Below, piece by piece: positions 7,827-16,788 of a stretch of DNA of 35,203 nt. The stretch covers positions 1 to 35,203 of the forward strand of contig JALSTI010000250.1 in NCBI GenBank assembly GCA_026983795.1. The letters are read 5' to 3'. The stretch's first letter is position 1, and each line of letters opens with the position of its first letter. The DNA is from Melioribacteraceae bacterium (GTDB taxonomy: Bacteria > Bacteroidota > Ignavibacteria > Ignavibacteriales > Melioribacteraceae). The position numbers and the translations under genes are program-made. The notes beneath the pieces were generated by a model, which saw only the letters and a program-made list of their open reading frames with translations, had not been told where the DNA came from and ran no database searches.

Positions 7827-9070
7827 TGCGCCAATATACCGAACCGGCTCCGGTGAAAATTAAATATTTTACTCCCGGCGTAATTGTTGTTTGTTTAGTA
7901 GCACTAAACGGATTTTTCTTTTTAATGGGAAGGTTTATATTCGGACTTGGCGCCGTTACAAATTTAAACAACCAATATCCATGGGGGTTATGGATTGGTA
8001 TTGACGTTGCTGCGGGTGTTGCGCTTGCCGCCGGCGGATTTACAACCGCGGCATTAGGACATATTTTTCATAAAGACAAATATGAAGAAATTACACGGCC
8101 GGCATTACTTACCGCTATGCTTGGTTATACCTTTGTCGCTTTCGGTGTCTTTACGGATATCGGTCGATGGTATTACATTTGGCATCCCTTAATATTCTGG
8201 AACCATACTTCCCCATTGTTTGAAGTTGGTATATGTGTAATGACATACCTTACGGTTTTGTACATCGAATTTTTACCGATTGTAACCAAGAAATTTATCG
8301 GGCATGTGAATCTTCCTGGAGTTTTAAGCAAATTAAACAGAACGGTAGATAAATTACTCCGCGCATTAGATAGAGGTCTAGATAAAACAATGTTTATTTT
8401 CATTATTGCGGGAGTGGTTCTATCGTGTTTGCACCAATCATCTTTAGGCACGTTGATGGTAATTGCCGGTTCTAAAATGCATCCCCTTTGGGAAACACCG
8501 GTTTTACCGTTATTGTTTCTGCTTTCGGCTATTGCGGTCGGATTCCCAATGGTTATTATGGAATCAATTACGGCATCACATTCGTTCGGATTAAAACCCG
8601 AAAAAGAAACGCTTTCGGGATTAGCCAATTTCATCGGTCCTCTTTTGGGAATTTATCTTGCATTTAAAATCGGCGATATGGCTATAAGAAACACATTCAG
8701 GTATCTAACCGAATTCAATTTACAGAGTGTGATGTTTACTATAGAAATAGTAGTTGGATTTATAGTCCCTTTCAGAATGTTTATGTCTAAAGCAATAAGA
8801 GAATCAATAACGGGTATGTATATTGCTTCGCTGCTTGTAATATTCGGCGTTTTTCTTAATAGATTTAACAACTTCATTGTAGCGTATAAACCTCCTTACA
8901 TATTAAAACAATATTTCCCGTCATTCGGAGAAGTTTCCGTAACGCTCGGTTTTATTGCTATGGAAATTCTTCTATATAGATTATTTGTAAAGTACTTCCC
9001 TATTATCAGTCAACCCAAAACCGGTGTAACACCTTCTGCAAAATTCGAAATTAAGGGAGCGACGAAGTGA
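7826..9070 (+). CDS. NrfD/HybB-type integral membrane quinone-interacting subunit
   Basis: This 414-residue hydrophobic protein has about ten predicted membrane helices (for example WGLWIGIDVAAGVALAAGGF, TMFIFIIAGVVLSCLHQSSLG, PLLFLLSAIAVGFPMVIMES). The PWGLWIGIDVAAGVALAAGG and LHQSSLG...HPLWETPVLPLLFL segments are characteristic of the HybB branch of the NrfD/PsrC family. These proteins exchange electrons between menaquinone and a periplasmic ferredoxin subunit and contain no heme of their own. Its start overlaps the stop of the ferredoxin gene, and its own stop overlaps the start of the 13-heme cytochrome (GTG at 9067). Together the three make an Hmc/alternative-complex-like module linking quinones to periplasmic multiheme cytochromes. 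Direction of electron flow is not shown. Confidence 0.92.
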   Translation: MRQYTEPAPVKIKYFTPGVIVVCLVALNGFFFLMGRFIFGLGAVTNLNNQYPWGLWIGIDVAAGVALAAGGFTTAALGHIFHKDKYEEITRPALLTAMLGYTFVAFGVFTDIGRWYYIWHPLIFWNHTSPLFEVGICVMTYLTVLYIEFLPIVTKKFIGHVNLPGVLSKLNRTVDKLLRALDRGLDKTMFIFIIAGVVLSCLHQSSLGTLMVIAGSKMHPLWETPVLPLLFLLSAIAVGFPMVIMESITASHSFGLKPEKETLSGLANFIGPLLGIYLAFKIGDMAIRNTFRYLTEFNLQSVMFTIEIVVGFIVPFRMFMSKAIRESITGMYIASLLVIFGVFLNRFNNFIVAYKPPYILKQYFPSFGEVSVTLGFIAMEILLYRLFVKYFPIISQPKTGVTPSAKFEIKGATK

Positions 9071-10191
9071 AAAAGTGGATTTTAATATTGTTTATATTTC
9101 TTAGTTGTATAATGCTTAACGGACAGACTAAGAAAGTTGAGTCCTTGGCAAAAATAGATTGTAAATTTTGCCATACATGCGATACTCCGACTAAATTAAA
9201 TCCTTGTCTGTCTAAATGCCCCAGAAACTTGATAATTACAATTTACCACTCTCCTACCGAAGCCCCCGGAACAATAGACCTCAACCAATTTAAGGGTATT
9301 TCCAATTTGTTCGGCCCGGTAAAATTTCCTCATAGAACACATGCGGAAATGGCAGAGATGAACGGCGGTTGTTCATCATGTCATCACTACACACCAAACG
9401 GTAAAATAACGCCTTGCCGGGATTGCCATGAAAAAAACAGAAAAATTGCGCCTATCAGCAGACCGGATTTGAAAGGCGCATATCATCAAGAATGCTTAGG
9501 CTGCCACAGAAATTGGAGCCACTCAATAAAATGCGAAACTTGTCATTTATCGAAAAGTGGAAACCCAAGAACAATATCTTCAAATATTAATACTTTAAAA
9601 GATAAATATAAAATAACCACTCCGGTTAAAATAGTTTACAAAACGGATAACGAAGATAACCCCGTTGTAACTTTTTTCCATTTAGACCATACAAAAAGAT
9701 TCGGTTTAAAATGTAAAAATTGCCATACAAACGAGCAGTGTAAAAATTGCCACGATATTAACAAAGGGAAAACAAAACTTGCCGGCGGGGAAGCACACGA
9801 CAAATGCGAATCTTGTCACGATACTGACGATAAATGTACTTTTTGCCATTCCAAAACCGAAGAGAAACAGTTTAACCATTTCGCAAAGTCCGGTTTTGAT
9901 TTAACTAAATTCCATTCGAATTTAAAATGTAAGATATGTCACAAATCGCCTGAGAACTTTAGAAAAGTATCAAAATATTGCAACTCTTGCCACAGTGGTT
10001 GGAACGAAAACAATTTTAATCATAAAGTAACGGGTTTTGTATTAAACGAAACTCACAGCGATTTTGAATGCGAGGCGTGTCACCCGGACAGAAATTTTGC
10101 GGTTAACCCCAAATGCAGCGAATGCCATGACGAGGATATATATTTTCCGAAAAAATTACCCGGGAAATATATTAAACGGAAAACAAAATAA
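9067..10191 (+). CDS. Periplasmic 13-heme c-type cytochrome
   Basis: This 374-residue protein starts with GTG, overlapping the previous gene by 4 bases. It has an N-terminal hydrophobic signal (ILILFIFLSCIMLNG). The FLSC is a weak lipobox, so a lipoprotein form cannot be excluded. I count 13 CXXCH heme motifs: CKFCH, CSSCH, CRDCH, CLGCH, CETCH, CKNCH twice, CESCH, CTFCH, CKICH, CNSCH, CEACH and CSECH. The first sits in a Cys-rich stretch (CKFCHTCDTP...CLSKC) with three extra cysteines not explained by heme attachment. Many separate His residues could be distal ligands. It resembles class III multiheme cytochromes of the kind paired with NrfD/ferredoxin modules, and would take or give electrons to that module. 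Confidence 0.9.
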   Translation: MKKWILILFIFLSCIMLNGQTKKVESLAKIDCKFCHTCDTPTKLNPCLSKCPRNLIITIYHSPTEAPGTIDLNQFKGISNLFGPVKFPHRTHAEMAEMNGGCSSCHHYTPNGKITPCRDCHEKNRKIAPISRPDLKGAYHQECLGCHRNWSHSIKCETCHLSKSGNPRTISSNINTLKDKYKITTPVKIVYKTDNEDNPVVTFFHLDHTKRFGLKCKNCHTNEQCKNCHDINKGKTKLAGGEAHDKCESCHDTDDKCTFCHSKTEEKQFNHFAKSGFDLTKFHSNLKCKICHKSPENFRKVSKYCNSCHSGWNENNFNHKVTGFVLNETHSDFECEACHPDRNFAVNPKCSECHDEDIYFPKKLPGKYIKRKTK

Positions 10192-10204
10192 TTAAGGATA
10201 GAAA

Positions 10205-12079
10205 ATGCTTCAGAAAATAGGAATAAAATTAATTGTAGCCGTTGCTCTTACCGCTTTGGTAACTATCGGTGTTTTCTCCTATTTCCAAACCAGAAACCAA
10301 AAAGAGGCAATGATAGAAATCGTTAAGCATAATGGAACTCAACTTAGCGAAATTATAAAAATGAGTTTACACGACGATATGTTGTTAAATCAAAGGAAAC
10401 ATATTTATAAACTGATTAACAGAATAGGTAATGCCGGTGAAGGCTGCATCAAAAAAATAAGAATATTTAACAAAGCGGGCGAAGTAATTTACTCTTCGGA
10501 TTCTGTCGATATTGGAACAAAGGTAGATTTAAAAGACGAAAATTGCTACTTGTGTCACGCTGCTAATAAACCTCTGGAAAAAGTTCCGGCATCGGATAGA
10601 ACAAGAATATTCAAGTCCGAATCCGGTTCTGAAAGATTGTTGGGAATTATAAATCCAATTTATAACGAGCCCAGTTGTTATAACTCTGCTTGTCATACTC
10701 ATCCAAAATCAAAAAAGGTTTTGGGGGTTTTAGACGTAACTTTTTGCTTGAAACTTGCCGACCAAGCAATACAGAAAAATCAATTTACAAATTTGGTCTT
10801 GGCAATAGTATCAATCCTTGCATTCAGCTTACTGATTGGTTTATTCGTAAAAAAATGGATTGACAAACCTGTAAAAAAATTAGTTGAGGCAACAAACCGG
10901 GTGGCAATAGGTGAACTTAATCAACCTATTGATTACGAAAGCAAAGACGAGCTGGGAATTTTAGCCCGTTCGTTCAATAATATGATGAAGAAACTTGCAG
11001 AAATGAGAGTACAGCTTTTTCAATCCGATAAAATGGCTTCCCTTGGTAGATTGGCAGCCGGTGTAGCCCATGAAATAAACAATCCTTTAACCGGTGTTTT
11101 AACTTACAGCAGCTTCCTGCTTAAAAGAGCAAAGGATAATCCCGAATTACAAAAAGACCTTGAAGTTATTGTCCGGGAAACAAAAAGGAGCAGAGAAATT
11201 GTTAAAGGTCTGTTAGATTTTGCCCGTCAATCAACTCCTAAAAAAAATAAAATTGATATTACTGAGGTAATTCAAAATTCATTATCTGTAATATCAAATC
11301 AGTTAAAGATTCACAAAATTAAGCTTGAAAAAGAAATAGATGCCGATCTTCCTCAAATTACTGGAGATGCAAACCAAATTCAGCAAGTATTATTAAACCT
11401 GATAGTAAACGCAATTGATGCTATGGGAGATAACGGTGGAACTCTCAAAATTAAATCCGAAAAAATAAGTTTAATTCCTTACGGAGTTAAGCAAATTAAA
11501 CGTGCTACTTGCCCTAAAGGACATAATTTAATGGATGACGAGCATAAGATTGACGGAATGCCGTCAATTAAATTACTTGCAAAGTCAGGTAAGAACGAAG
11601 GATTTGTTCATCTCGATCCTATTTACGGCAGGCATCAACATCATTACGGAATTCAACTAAAAGAAAACGAAATACTAAAACTTTACTGCCCTGTATGCGG
11701 TGTTTCTTTAATTGACGAAGAGGAAAAAGGTCCGCATTGCGGCGCTCCGGTTTATAAAATACTTATCCCTAATCAAGGCACGCTTGTTGGCTGCACAAAA
11801 TATCAATGCAGCTGGCAAAAATGGGATTATATCGATTCCAAAGGACAGCAAGATTATGTAAAAATTCAAATTTCGGATACCGGACACGGTATTAAGGAAG
11901 AATATCTTAATAAAATTTTCGAACCTTTCTTTTCGACTAAAGGACAAAAAGGCACCGGACTTGGACTGGCGATAGTTTGGGGTATCATCGATAACCACAA
12001 CGGTAAAATTTCCGTGGAAAGTAAAGTTGGGAAAGGTACAACTTTTACTATTCAACTACCTGTAAACGAATTAACGTAA
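10205..12079 (+). CDS. Membrane histidine kinase with periplasmic c-heme sensor and Cys-rich insert in the ATPase domain
   Basis: This 624-residue protein has two membrane helices (about 7-25 and 195-215) enclosing a periplasmic sensor. The sensor carries two c-heme motifs, CYLCH (114-118) and CYNSACH (158-164, the CX4CH spacing). A HAMP domain (about 216-270) and HisKA with phospho-acceptor His289 (VAHEINNPLTG) follow. The ATPase domain has its N box at about 396-407 (LLNLIVNAIDAM), then an unusual insert of about 130 residues (about 421-552), then G1 (DTGHGI), F (FEPFFSTK) and G2 (GTGLGL). The insert holds CPKGH (436), CPVCG (495/498), HCG (511-512) and C530/C535, suggesting one or two zinc-ribbon-like sites. 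It probably reports the redox state of the cytochrome chain to the two response regulators encoded just after it (6-base gap). Confidence 0.92.
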   Translation: MLQKIGIKLIVAVALTALVTIGVFSYFQTRNQKEAMIEIVKHNGTQLSEIIKMSLHDDMLLNQRKHIYKLINRIGNAGEGCIKKIRIFNKAGEVIYSSDSVDIGTKVDLKDENCYLCHAANKPLEKVPASDRTRIFKSESGSERLLGIINPIYNEPSCYNSACHTHPKSKKVLGVLDVTFCLKLADQAIQKNQFTNLVLAIVSILAFSLLIGLFVKKWIDKPVKKLVEATNRVAIGELNQPIDYESKDELGILARSFNNMMKKLAEMRVQLFQSDKMASLGRLAAGVAHEINNPLTGVLTYSSFLLKRAKDNPELQKDLEVIVRETKRSREIVKGLLDFARQSTPKKNKIDITEVIQNSLSVISNQLKIHKIKLEKEIDADLPQITGDANQIQQVLLNLIVNAIDAMGDNGGTLKIKSEKISLIPYGVKQIKRATCPKGHNLMDDEHKIDGMPSIKLLAKSGKNEGFVHLDPIYGRHQHHYGIQLKENEILKLYCPVCGVSLIDEEEKGPHCGAPVYKILIPNQGTLVGCTKYQCSWQKWDYIDSKGQQDYVKIQISDTGHGIKEEYLNKIFEPFFSTKGQKGTGLGLAIVWGIIDNHNGKISVESKVGKGTTFTIQLPVNELT

Positions 12080-12085
12080 AATACA

Positions 12086-12898
12086 ATGGTCGATAAAAAA
12101 ACATACGATCTATTAATAATTGATGACGAACAAGTTATAATTGACGCGATTGCAAGAATAGCCGGCGGCGAAGGCTTTACCGTCGATTCATCATTGTCTG
12201 CAATTAATGCATTAAAGCAAATTGAAAATGTTAATTACAAATTAATTATCACCGACATTATGATGCCGGAAATGGACGGTTTTCAATTTTTGGAAGAACT
12301 TGAAAAAAGAAGAATTTCTGTTCCCGTAATTTTAACTACAGGATTCTCAACAGTGGAAATGGCTGTTAAATCTCTGTTGAAAGGGGCAATCGGATATATT
12401 CCCAAACCATTTACCGCAGAAGAGATTTTAAGTGTTATTTACAGGGGAATGGAATATAGAAGGATTGAAAAAGAATTGAAGAATAATTTGTTCGGAAAAA
12501 AGAACTCTTCAATTATTTACGTCCCTTGTCCACCAAAGTATTACCGGTTAGGGCATAACAGTTGGATTAACATAGATAACGAAGGATTAGTATTTGTAGG
12601 AGCAACCGATTTGTATCTGAAAACAATAAAATCATTGAAGAAGATTGAATTAATGAAATTTGAAGAAAATATAATGCAGGGCAGCGTTTGTGCAAAGTTT
12701 GAAACGGAAGAAAGTTTGATTCATCATTTATTGGCGCCTTTAAGCGGAATGATAGTAGAACCGAACTATAAACTAATCGATGAACCGTTGTTAATCGAAA
12801 AAGATCCTTATTTCAGAGGTTGGTTATACAGGATATTGCCATCCAACCTCGAGGCGGAATTGAAAAATCTTAGCTCATGCAGTTCAGATAGAATTTAA
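12086..12898 (+). CDS. Response regulator with GcvH-like (biotinyl/lipoyl fold) output domain
   Basis: This 270-residue protein has an intact receiver at about 8-125 (IIDDE acidic pair, phospho-Asp in LIITDIMMPEMDG, conserved Thr in LTTGFST, Lys in IPKPF). After it (about 150-262) comes a domain that aligns by eye with glycine-cleavage H protein: YRLGHNSWI near its start, GATDLYLKTIKSLKKIELMKF, then APLSGMIVEPN and EKDPYFRGWLYRI. The residue aligning with the lipoyl-carrying Lys of GcvH appears to be Ser, so it is probably not lipoylated. There is no DNA-binding domain. It is expected to be phosphorylated by the heme kinase just upstream and to act by protein contact. A similar protein follows immediately. 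Confidence 0.88.
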   Translation: MVDKKTYDLLIIDDEQVIIDAIARIAGGEGFTVDSSLSAINALKQIENVNYKLIITDIMMPEMDGFQFLEELEKRRISVPVILTTGFSTVEMAVKSLLKGAIGYIPKPFTAEEILSVIYRGMEYRRIEKELKNNLFGKKNSSIIYVPCPPKYYRLGHNSWINIDNEGLVFVGATDLYLKTIKSLKKIELMKFEENIMQGSVCAKFETEESLIHHLLAPLSGMIVEPNYKLIDEPLLIEKDPYFRGWLYRILPSNLEAELKNLSSCSSDRI

Positions 12899-12917
12899 TA
12901 ACAATCCGGAGTGAAAA

Positions 12918-14072
12918 ATGGCACTCTTTATAATTGCAGTAATTGTTTTCATAATTGCCGATATTATTATTCGGTTAATTATAAAGAAAATCCGCGAGAA
13001 AAATTTAAGAGCCGAAAGGGAAAAAGCTCTTAAAGTAGACCTCAAAATCGATTACACAACAGAATCTAAAACATTAAAACGTGTTGAGGTCCCAAACCCG
13101 AAAGCGAGAATCCTTTGCGTAGACGACGAACCGATAGTATTAGACAGTTTTAGAAAAATCCTGGTTTTGGAAGGTTATAATGTAGATACCGTTGAAACCG
13201 GACAAGAGGCGCTGGGGTTAATTCAAAAACATTCGTACGATTTTGTATTTACCGATTTGAAAATGCCGTTTATGGATGGCGTGGAAGTAACAAAAGCAGT
13301 AAAACATTTACGTCCCGATATTGATGTGGTTATTATTACCGGTTACGCTACGGTAAAAACAGCGGTCGAGTGTATGAAATACGGCGCAATGGACTATGTT
13401 GAAAAACCGTTTACGGAAAATGAATTAATTGAATTCACAAATAAACTTTTAATTAAACGGCAAGAACAAATTAAAAAGCAACTTCAACCAAAAGTTCATA
13501 TTACTCACTTTCCGGATTCAACAGGTCTCGAGCAGGGCGAATTTGCGATTCCGGGCGGTGTGTTTATTGCAGAAAATCATGCGTGGATTGCTATCGATCC
13601 GGAAGGATTGGTAAAAGTTGGAATTGACGACTTTGCAAAAAAACTAATAGGAAAAGTAGATGGAGTGGAATTTCCTAATTTAGGCATGGAGGTTAAAACC
13701 GGTCAAGTTTTATTTAGTATTAAACAAGGTAACAAATCAATTCCATTTAAATCACCAATTTCCGGAAAGGTTGTTAAAATCAATAAAAAGTTATCTGAAG
13801 ATTTTGAAAAACTTGATATAACTCCATACGAACAAAATTGGATATGCGCAATTGATGCTAACAATCTGGATTTTGAACTGAAAAAATTGAAAATTGGTAA
13901 ATCTGCAATAAATTTATACGAAGAAGATATAGAAAAATGTCAAAGTATAATGAAAAAATTATTCAAGGATGATGAGAAGCTGAAGGATAAAGCCTGTATG
14001 TATATTGGGATAATGGAGAATTTAGATGAGTCCGGATGGAACGAAGTATGCGATCAATTTTTTCTGAAATGA
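12918..14072 (+). CDS. Membrane-anchored response regulator with GcvH-like output domain
   Basis: This 384-residue protein starts with a membrane helix (ALFIIAVIVFIIADIIIRLII), then a basic linker and an intact receiver at about 64-180 (CVDDEP, phospho-Asp in FTDLKMPFMDG, ITGYAT, EKPF). A GcvH-like domain follows at about 200-325 (AENHAWIAIDPEGLVKVGI, SPISGKVVKIN, EQNWICAI). The canonical lipoyl-Lys position seems to be Asn, with Lys next to it, so modification is doubtful. The last 50 residues are acidic and Cys-containing. The N-terminal helix should hold this regulator at the inner membrane, near the kinase and the quinone-linked complex. It is the last gene of the sigma-54 operon; the gap before it is 19 bases and a new promoter follows it. 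Confidence 0.87.
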   Translation: MALFIIAVIVFIIADIIIRLIIKKIREKNLRAEREKALKVDLKIDYTTESKTLKRVEVPNPKARILCVDDEPIVLDSFRKILVLEGYNVDTVETGQEALGLIQKHSYDFVFTDLKMPFMDGVEVTKAVKHLRPDIDVVIITGYATVKTAVECMKYGAMDYVEKPFTENELIEFTNKLLIKRQEQIKKQLQPKVHITHFPDSTGLEQGEFAIPGGVFIAENHAWIAIDPEGLVKVGIDDFAKKLIGKVDGVEFPNLGMEVKTGQVLFSIKQGNKSIPFKSPISGKVVKINKKLSEDFEKLDITPYEQNWICAIDANNLDFELKKLKIGKSAINLYEEDIEKCQSIMKKLFKDDEKLKDKACMYIGIMENLDESGWNEVCDQFFLK

Positions 14073-14091
14073 AATTTATATTAAAAGTTCA

Positions 14092-14120
14092 TTGACATTA
14101 AAAACTATTCTGTGTATTTT
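14092..14120 (+). promoter_or_regulatory. Housekeeping-type promoter for the 16-heme cytochrome-b gene
   Basis: TTGACA (14092-14097), a 17-base spacer, then TATTTT (14115-14120). The -35 is the perfect consensus and the spacing is ideal. It lies 60-90 bases before the ATG at 14179, and the same arrangement recurs at 16692 and 25762. Confidence 0.6.
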
Positions 14121-14178
14121 TAGATTAAAGCACTCTTTTATCTCTTTTTAGACATTCGGTCTTTTTTTTGAGGTGTTT

Positions 14179-16641
14179 ATGAATTTCATAAAGTATCCTC
14201 TTCTCTTACTCCTGCTTGGCTTTGCTCAAATTGTATTCGCTCAATCTTCATCTGACTGCCTCGAATGCCACAGCGACAATGAGTTGACTTATACGAGGCA
14301 TGGCAAAGAAATATCGTTATACATTGATTCTACAAAATTTGGAAATTCCGTTCACGGCGATTTGGATTGTACCGATTGTCATGAAGATTTTGATCCGGAA
14401 GAACTTCCGCACAAACCGGGTAAAAATATATACAAAGTCAATTGCGGTAATTGCCACGAAGATATTGCAGAACAACAAAAAACGGATATTCATCAACGGT
14501 TAAAGGACCGGATTAAACATCCGCCGACTTGCGTTACGTGCCACGGAGCTCATTATGTAAAATCTCCAAAGGATTGTAAATTACCGGCGCGCAAATATTG
14601 TTCTAAATGTCACCAAAGCAGGGTATTGCTTAGACCTTACCATTCTCAACCCAAGGTTAGTGATAAAAAGTGCACCGAGTGTCATAAAATCGATTCTTAT
14701 AAACATTCTCTTGAAAAATCAATTCACAAAGAATTACTTTGTACGGATTGTCATATATGCGTTGCAAACAAAGGGATGACGCCCGATAAATTAAAACACA
14801 AAAATGCTCCGGTAGCTAACTGTTACGTATGCCATAATAAAGAAGCGAGCGAACACAAAAAGAGTATTCATGGAATAGCGCTAAGGGAAGGCGTAGACGA
14901 AGCTGCCAAATGTTGGGACTGTCACGGCTCGCATGATATTTTACCTGTTAACAATAAAAAAAGCCCAGCTTATATTTCCAATATTGCCAATACTTGTGCA
15001 AAGTGTCACGCCGGTTCCAAATTAGAGAAAAAATTTAATTTTACGGCAAGCATGCCTGTTCAAAATTACTTGGCTTCGGTACACGGTAAACTTCAAAGCA
15101 AAGGTGATACTACGGCTGCTACATGCACTACATGCCATGGCGTTCATGATATAAAAAATGCCGCTCAACCCGGCTCAAAAATTTCACCTTACAATTTGCC
15201 TAATACATGTGAAAAATGTCATCCTAAGGAAGTTTTGAGATATAAGCAATCTATTCATTGGATATATGTTGAAAAAGGATTTAAATTCGCTCCTGTTTGC
15301 AACGATTGCCATACCGAACACGGAATTAGGAAGGTCTCAGGTAAAAATAACCGTAAGATTGCCCGGATAATGCAGCAACAAACCTGCGTTGTTTGTCATC
15401 AAAATAAAATTTTAGCAAAAAGAGTCGGACTGAAAGCAGACGAGCCATACACTTATGAAGACAGTTATCACGGTTTGGCAACATTACGTGGAGACGAAGA
15501 TGCAGCCATGTGTATCGATTGCCATAACGCACATAAAATTCTCCCTAAACAAGATCCGGAATCGTCCGTTAATGTTAAAAATGTAAAAAATACATGCAAA
15601 AAATGTCATCCGGAAGCTACGCAAGTATTTTCGGAAAGTTATTCACATCACAATATATCGGTCGCCAGCAATAAAGCGCAGGACATAGTTAATACATTTT
15701 ATTTTTGGCTAATTTTATTTACAATAGGAGGAATGTTCGTTCACAATTTAATAATTTACATTCACGATGTAATTGAAAAAAGAAAAAGGATTAAAGAGCG
15801 ACCCACAATTCCAAGATTAACCAAAAACGAAGTTATACAGCATATTATTTTATTTACATCCTTTATTATTTTGGCAATAACCGGTTTCGCATTGAAATTC
15901 TCTCAGAGTTGGTGGAGCGAAGGATTAACAAAAATAGGTTTAAACGAGCATGTACGCCAACTTGTTCACCGCACTGCCGCAGTTATATTGATATTAACGG
16001 GAATATACCATGTTATTTATTTGATTCTTACAAAACGCGGAAGATTTGTATTAAGCGCTTTAATTCCAAAGTTCAAAGACATAACACAAGCGTCACAAAA
16101 TATTGCGTATTATTTGGGACTGTCGAAATTGAAACCGGAATTTGACAAGTTCGATTATACGGAAAAGGCCGAATATTGGGCTCTGATTTGGGGAACGGTT
16201 ATTATGGGTTTAACAGGTTTTATCCTTTGGTTCCCTACAGCCGTTGGTAATTGGGCTCCTATTTGGTTAATTAAAGTTTGCCAAAGTATTCATTTTTACG
16301 AAGCTGTTCTGGCATCATTGGCTATATTAATTTGGCATTGGTTCTTTGTAATATTTCATCCAAAGGAATATCCTATGAATTTAACGTGGGTCGACGGTCA
16401 AATGTCGCTTGACGAATATAAAGAGCATCATACCGAAGACTTTAAAACAATTATAAAAGAATGGGCTGAAATAAAATCAAACAAAAAACCCGCCGACGAA
16501 ATGGGTTACGAAACCAAATTGTTCTTGGAAAACATTAAAAAACACGGAAACGATCCTGACAGGGTTTTAATAGACCAACTAAAATCCGATTTGGAATTAC
16601 GACGTTGGTTAGAAGCAAATATCGGAACTCTTAACTTATGA
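14179..16641 (+). CDS. 16-heme cytochrome c fused to cytochrome-b561-like membrane domain (CbcL-like quinone:cytochrome oxidoreductase)
   Basis: This 820-residue protein is read from ATG 14179, preceded by GAGGTG. An in-frame GTG at 14173 lies inside that ribosome site and is rejected. A signal peptide (LLLLLLGFAQIVFAQ) leads into a periplasmic region of about 480 residues with 16 CXXCH motifs (CLECH through CKKCH). Then come about five membrane helices with paired His (VHNLIIYIHDVI, LVHRTAAVILILTGIYHVIY, IHFYEAVLASLAILIWHWF), like diheme b561/formate-dehydrogenase gamma domains. A cytoplasmic tail of about 90 residues ends it. In Geobacter, CbcL joins a multiheme domain and a b561-type domain and moves electrons from menaquinol to periplasmic cytochromes in metal reduction; this protein has more hemes. 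It is the likeliest quinone outlet for the conduit encoded downstream. Confidence 0.92.
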   Translation: MNFIKYPLLLLLLGFAQIVFAQSSSDCLECHSDNELTYTRHGKEISLYIDSTKFGNSVHGDLDCTDCHEDFDPEELPHKPGKNIYKVNCGNCHEDIAEQQKTDIHQRLKDRIKHPPTCVTCHGAHYVKSPKDCKLPARKYCSKCHQSRVLLRPYHSQPKVSDKKCTECHKIDSYKHSLEKSIHKELLCTDCHICVANKGMTPDKLKHKNAPVANCYVCHNKEASEHKKSIHGIALREGVDEAAKCWDCHGSHDILPVNNKKSPAYISNIANTCAKCHAGSKLEKKFNFTASMPVQNYLASVHGKLQSKGDTTAATCTTCHGVHDIKNAAQPGSKISPYNLPNTCEKCHPKEVLRYKQSIHWIYVEKGFKFAPVCNDCHTEHGIRKVSGKNNRKIARIMQQQTCVVCHQNKILAKRVGLKADEPYTYEDSYHGLATLRGDEDAAMCIDCHNAHKILPKQDPESSVNVKNVKNTCKKCHPEATQVFSESYSHHNISVASNKAQDIVNTFYFWLILFTIGGMFVHNLIIYIHDVIEKRKRIKERPTIPRLTKNEVIQHIILFTSFIILAITGFALKFSQSWWSEGLTKIGLNEHVRQLVHRTAAVILILTGIYHVIYLILTKRGRFVLSALIPKFKDITQASQNIAYYLGLSKLKPEFDKFDYTEKAEYWALIWGTVIMGLTGFILWFPTAVGNWAPIWLIKVCQSIHFYEAVLASLAILIWHWFFVIFHPKEYPMNLTWVDGQMSLDEYKEHHTEDFKTIIKEWAEIKSNKKPADEMGYETKLFLENIKKHGNDPDRVLIDQLKSDLELRRWLEANIGTLNL

Positions 16642-16691
16642 AAGTAACGCTATTGAATGTGGAAAATTCCAAAAAATATTTTTTAAAACCA

Positions 16692-16720
16692 TTGATAAAA
16701 TTTATATAAAACGGTATCTT
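16692..16720 (+). promoter_or_regulatory. Promoter of the first tetraheme cytochrome gene
   Basis: TTGATA (16692-16697), a 17-base spacer, and TATCTT (16715-16720) place the start of transcription near 16727, about 60 bases before the ATG at 16789. The -10 is part of a symmetric element described separately. Confidence 0.55.
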
Positions 16721-16738
16721 TAAATAAGATATCTTTAA
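16715..16738. promoter_or_regulatory. Candidate operator overlapping the -10 (TATCTT/AAGATA dyad)
   Basis: TATCTT (16715-16720) and AAGATA (16726-16731) form a dyad across TAAAT, and AAGATATCTT (16726-16735) is itself a perfect palindrome. TATCTTTAA also occurs twice directly (16715-16723, 16730-16738). The half-site AAATAAGATA (16722-16731) is identical to one arm of the large palindrome at the sodC promoter (25699-25708). Position over the -10 and start site suggests repressor binding; the regulator is unknown. Confidence 0.4.
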
Positions 16739-16756
16739 CGGATTTAAGTAAATCCG
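16739..16756 (+). other. Hairpin near the 5' end of the tetraheme cytochrome mRNA
   Basis: CGGATTT and AAATCCG form a perfect 7-bp stem with an AAGT loop. It begins about 12 bases after the predicted start of transcription and well before the ribosome site (CCGGAG). There is no following T run, so it is not a terminator; it may protect the message end. It could be incidental. Confidence 0.4.
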
Positions 16757-16788
16757 GATATTTTCAAAATAATCTACCGGAGAAAATT

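Noticed and set aside
14173-14178. GTG start two codons before the 16-heme fusion gene.
   Set aside because: The GTG is part of the likely ribosome site GAGGTG; ATG 14179 fits better.
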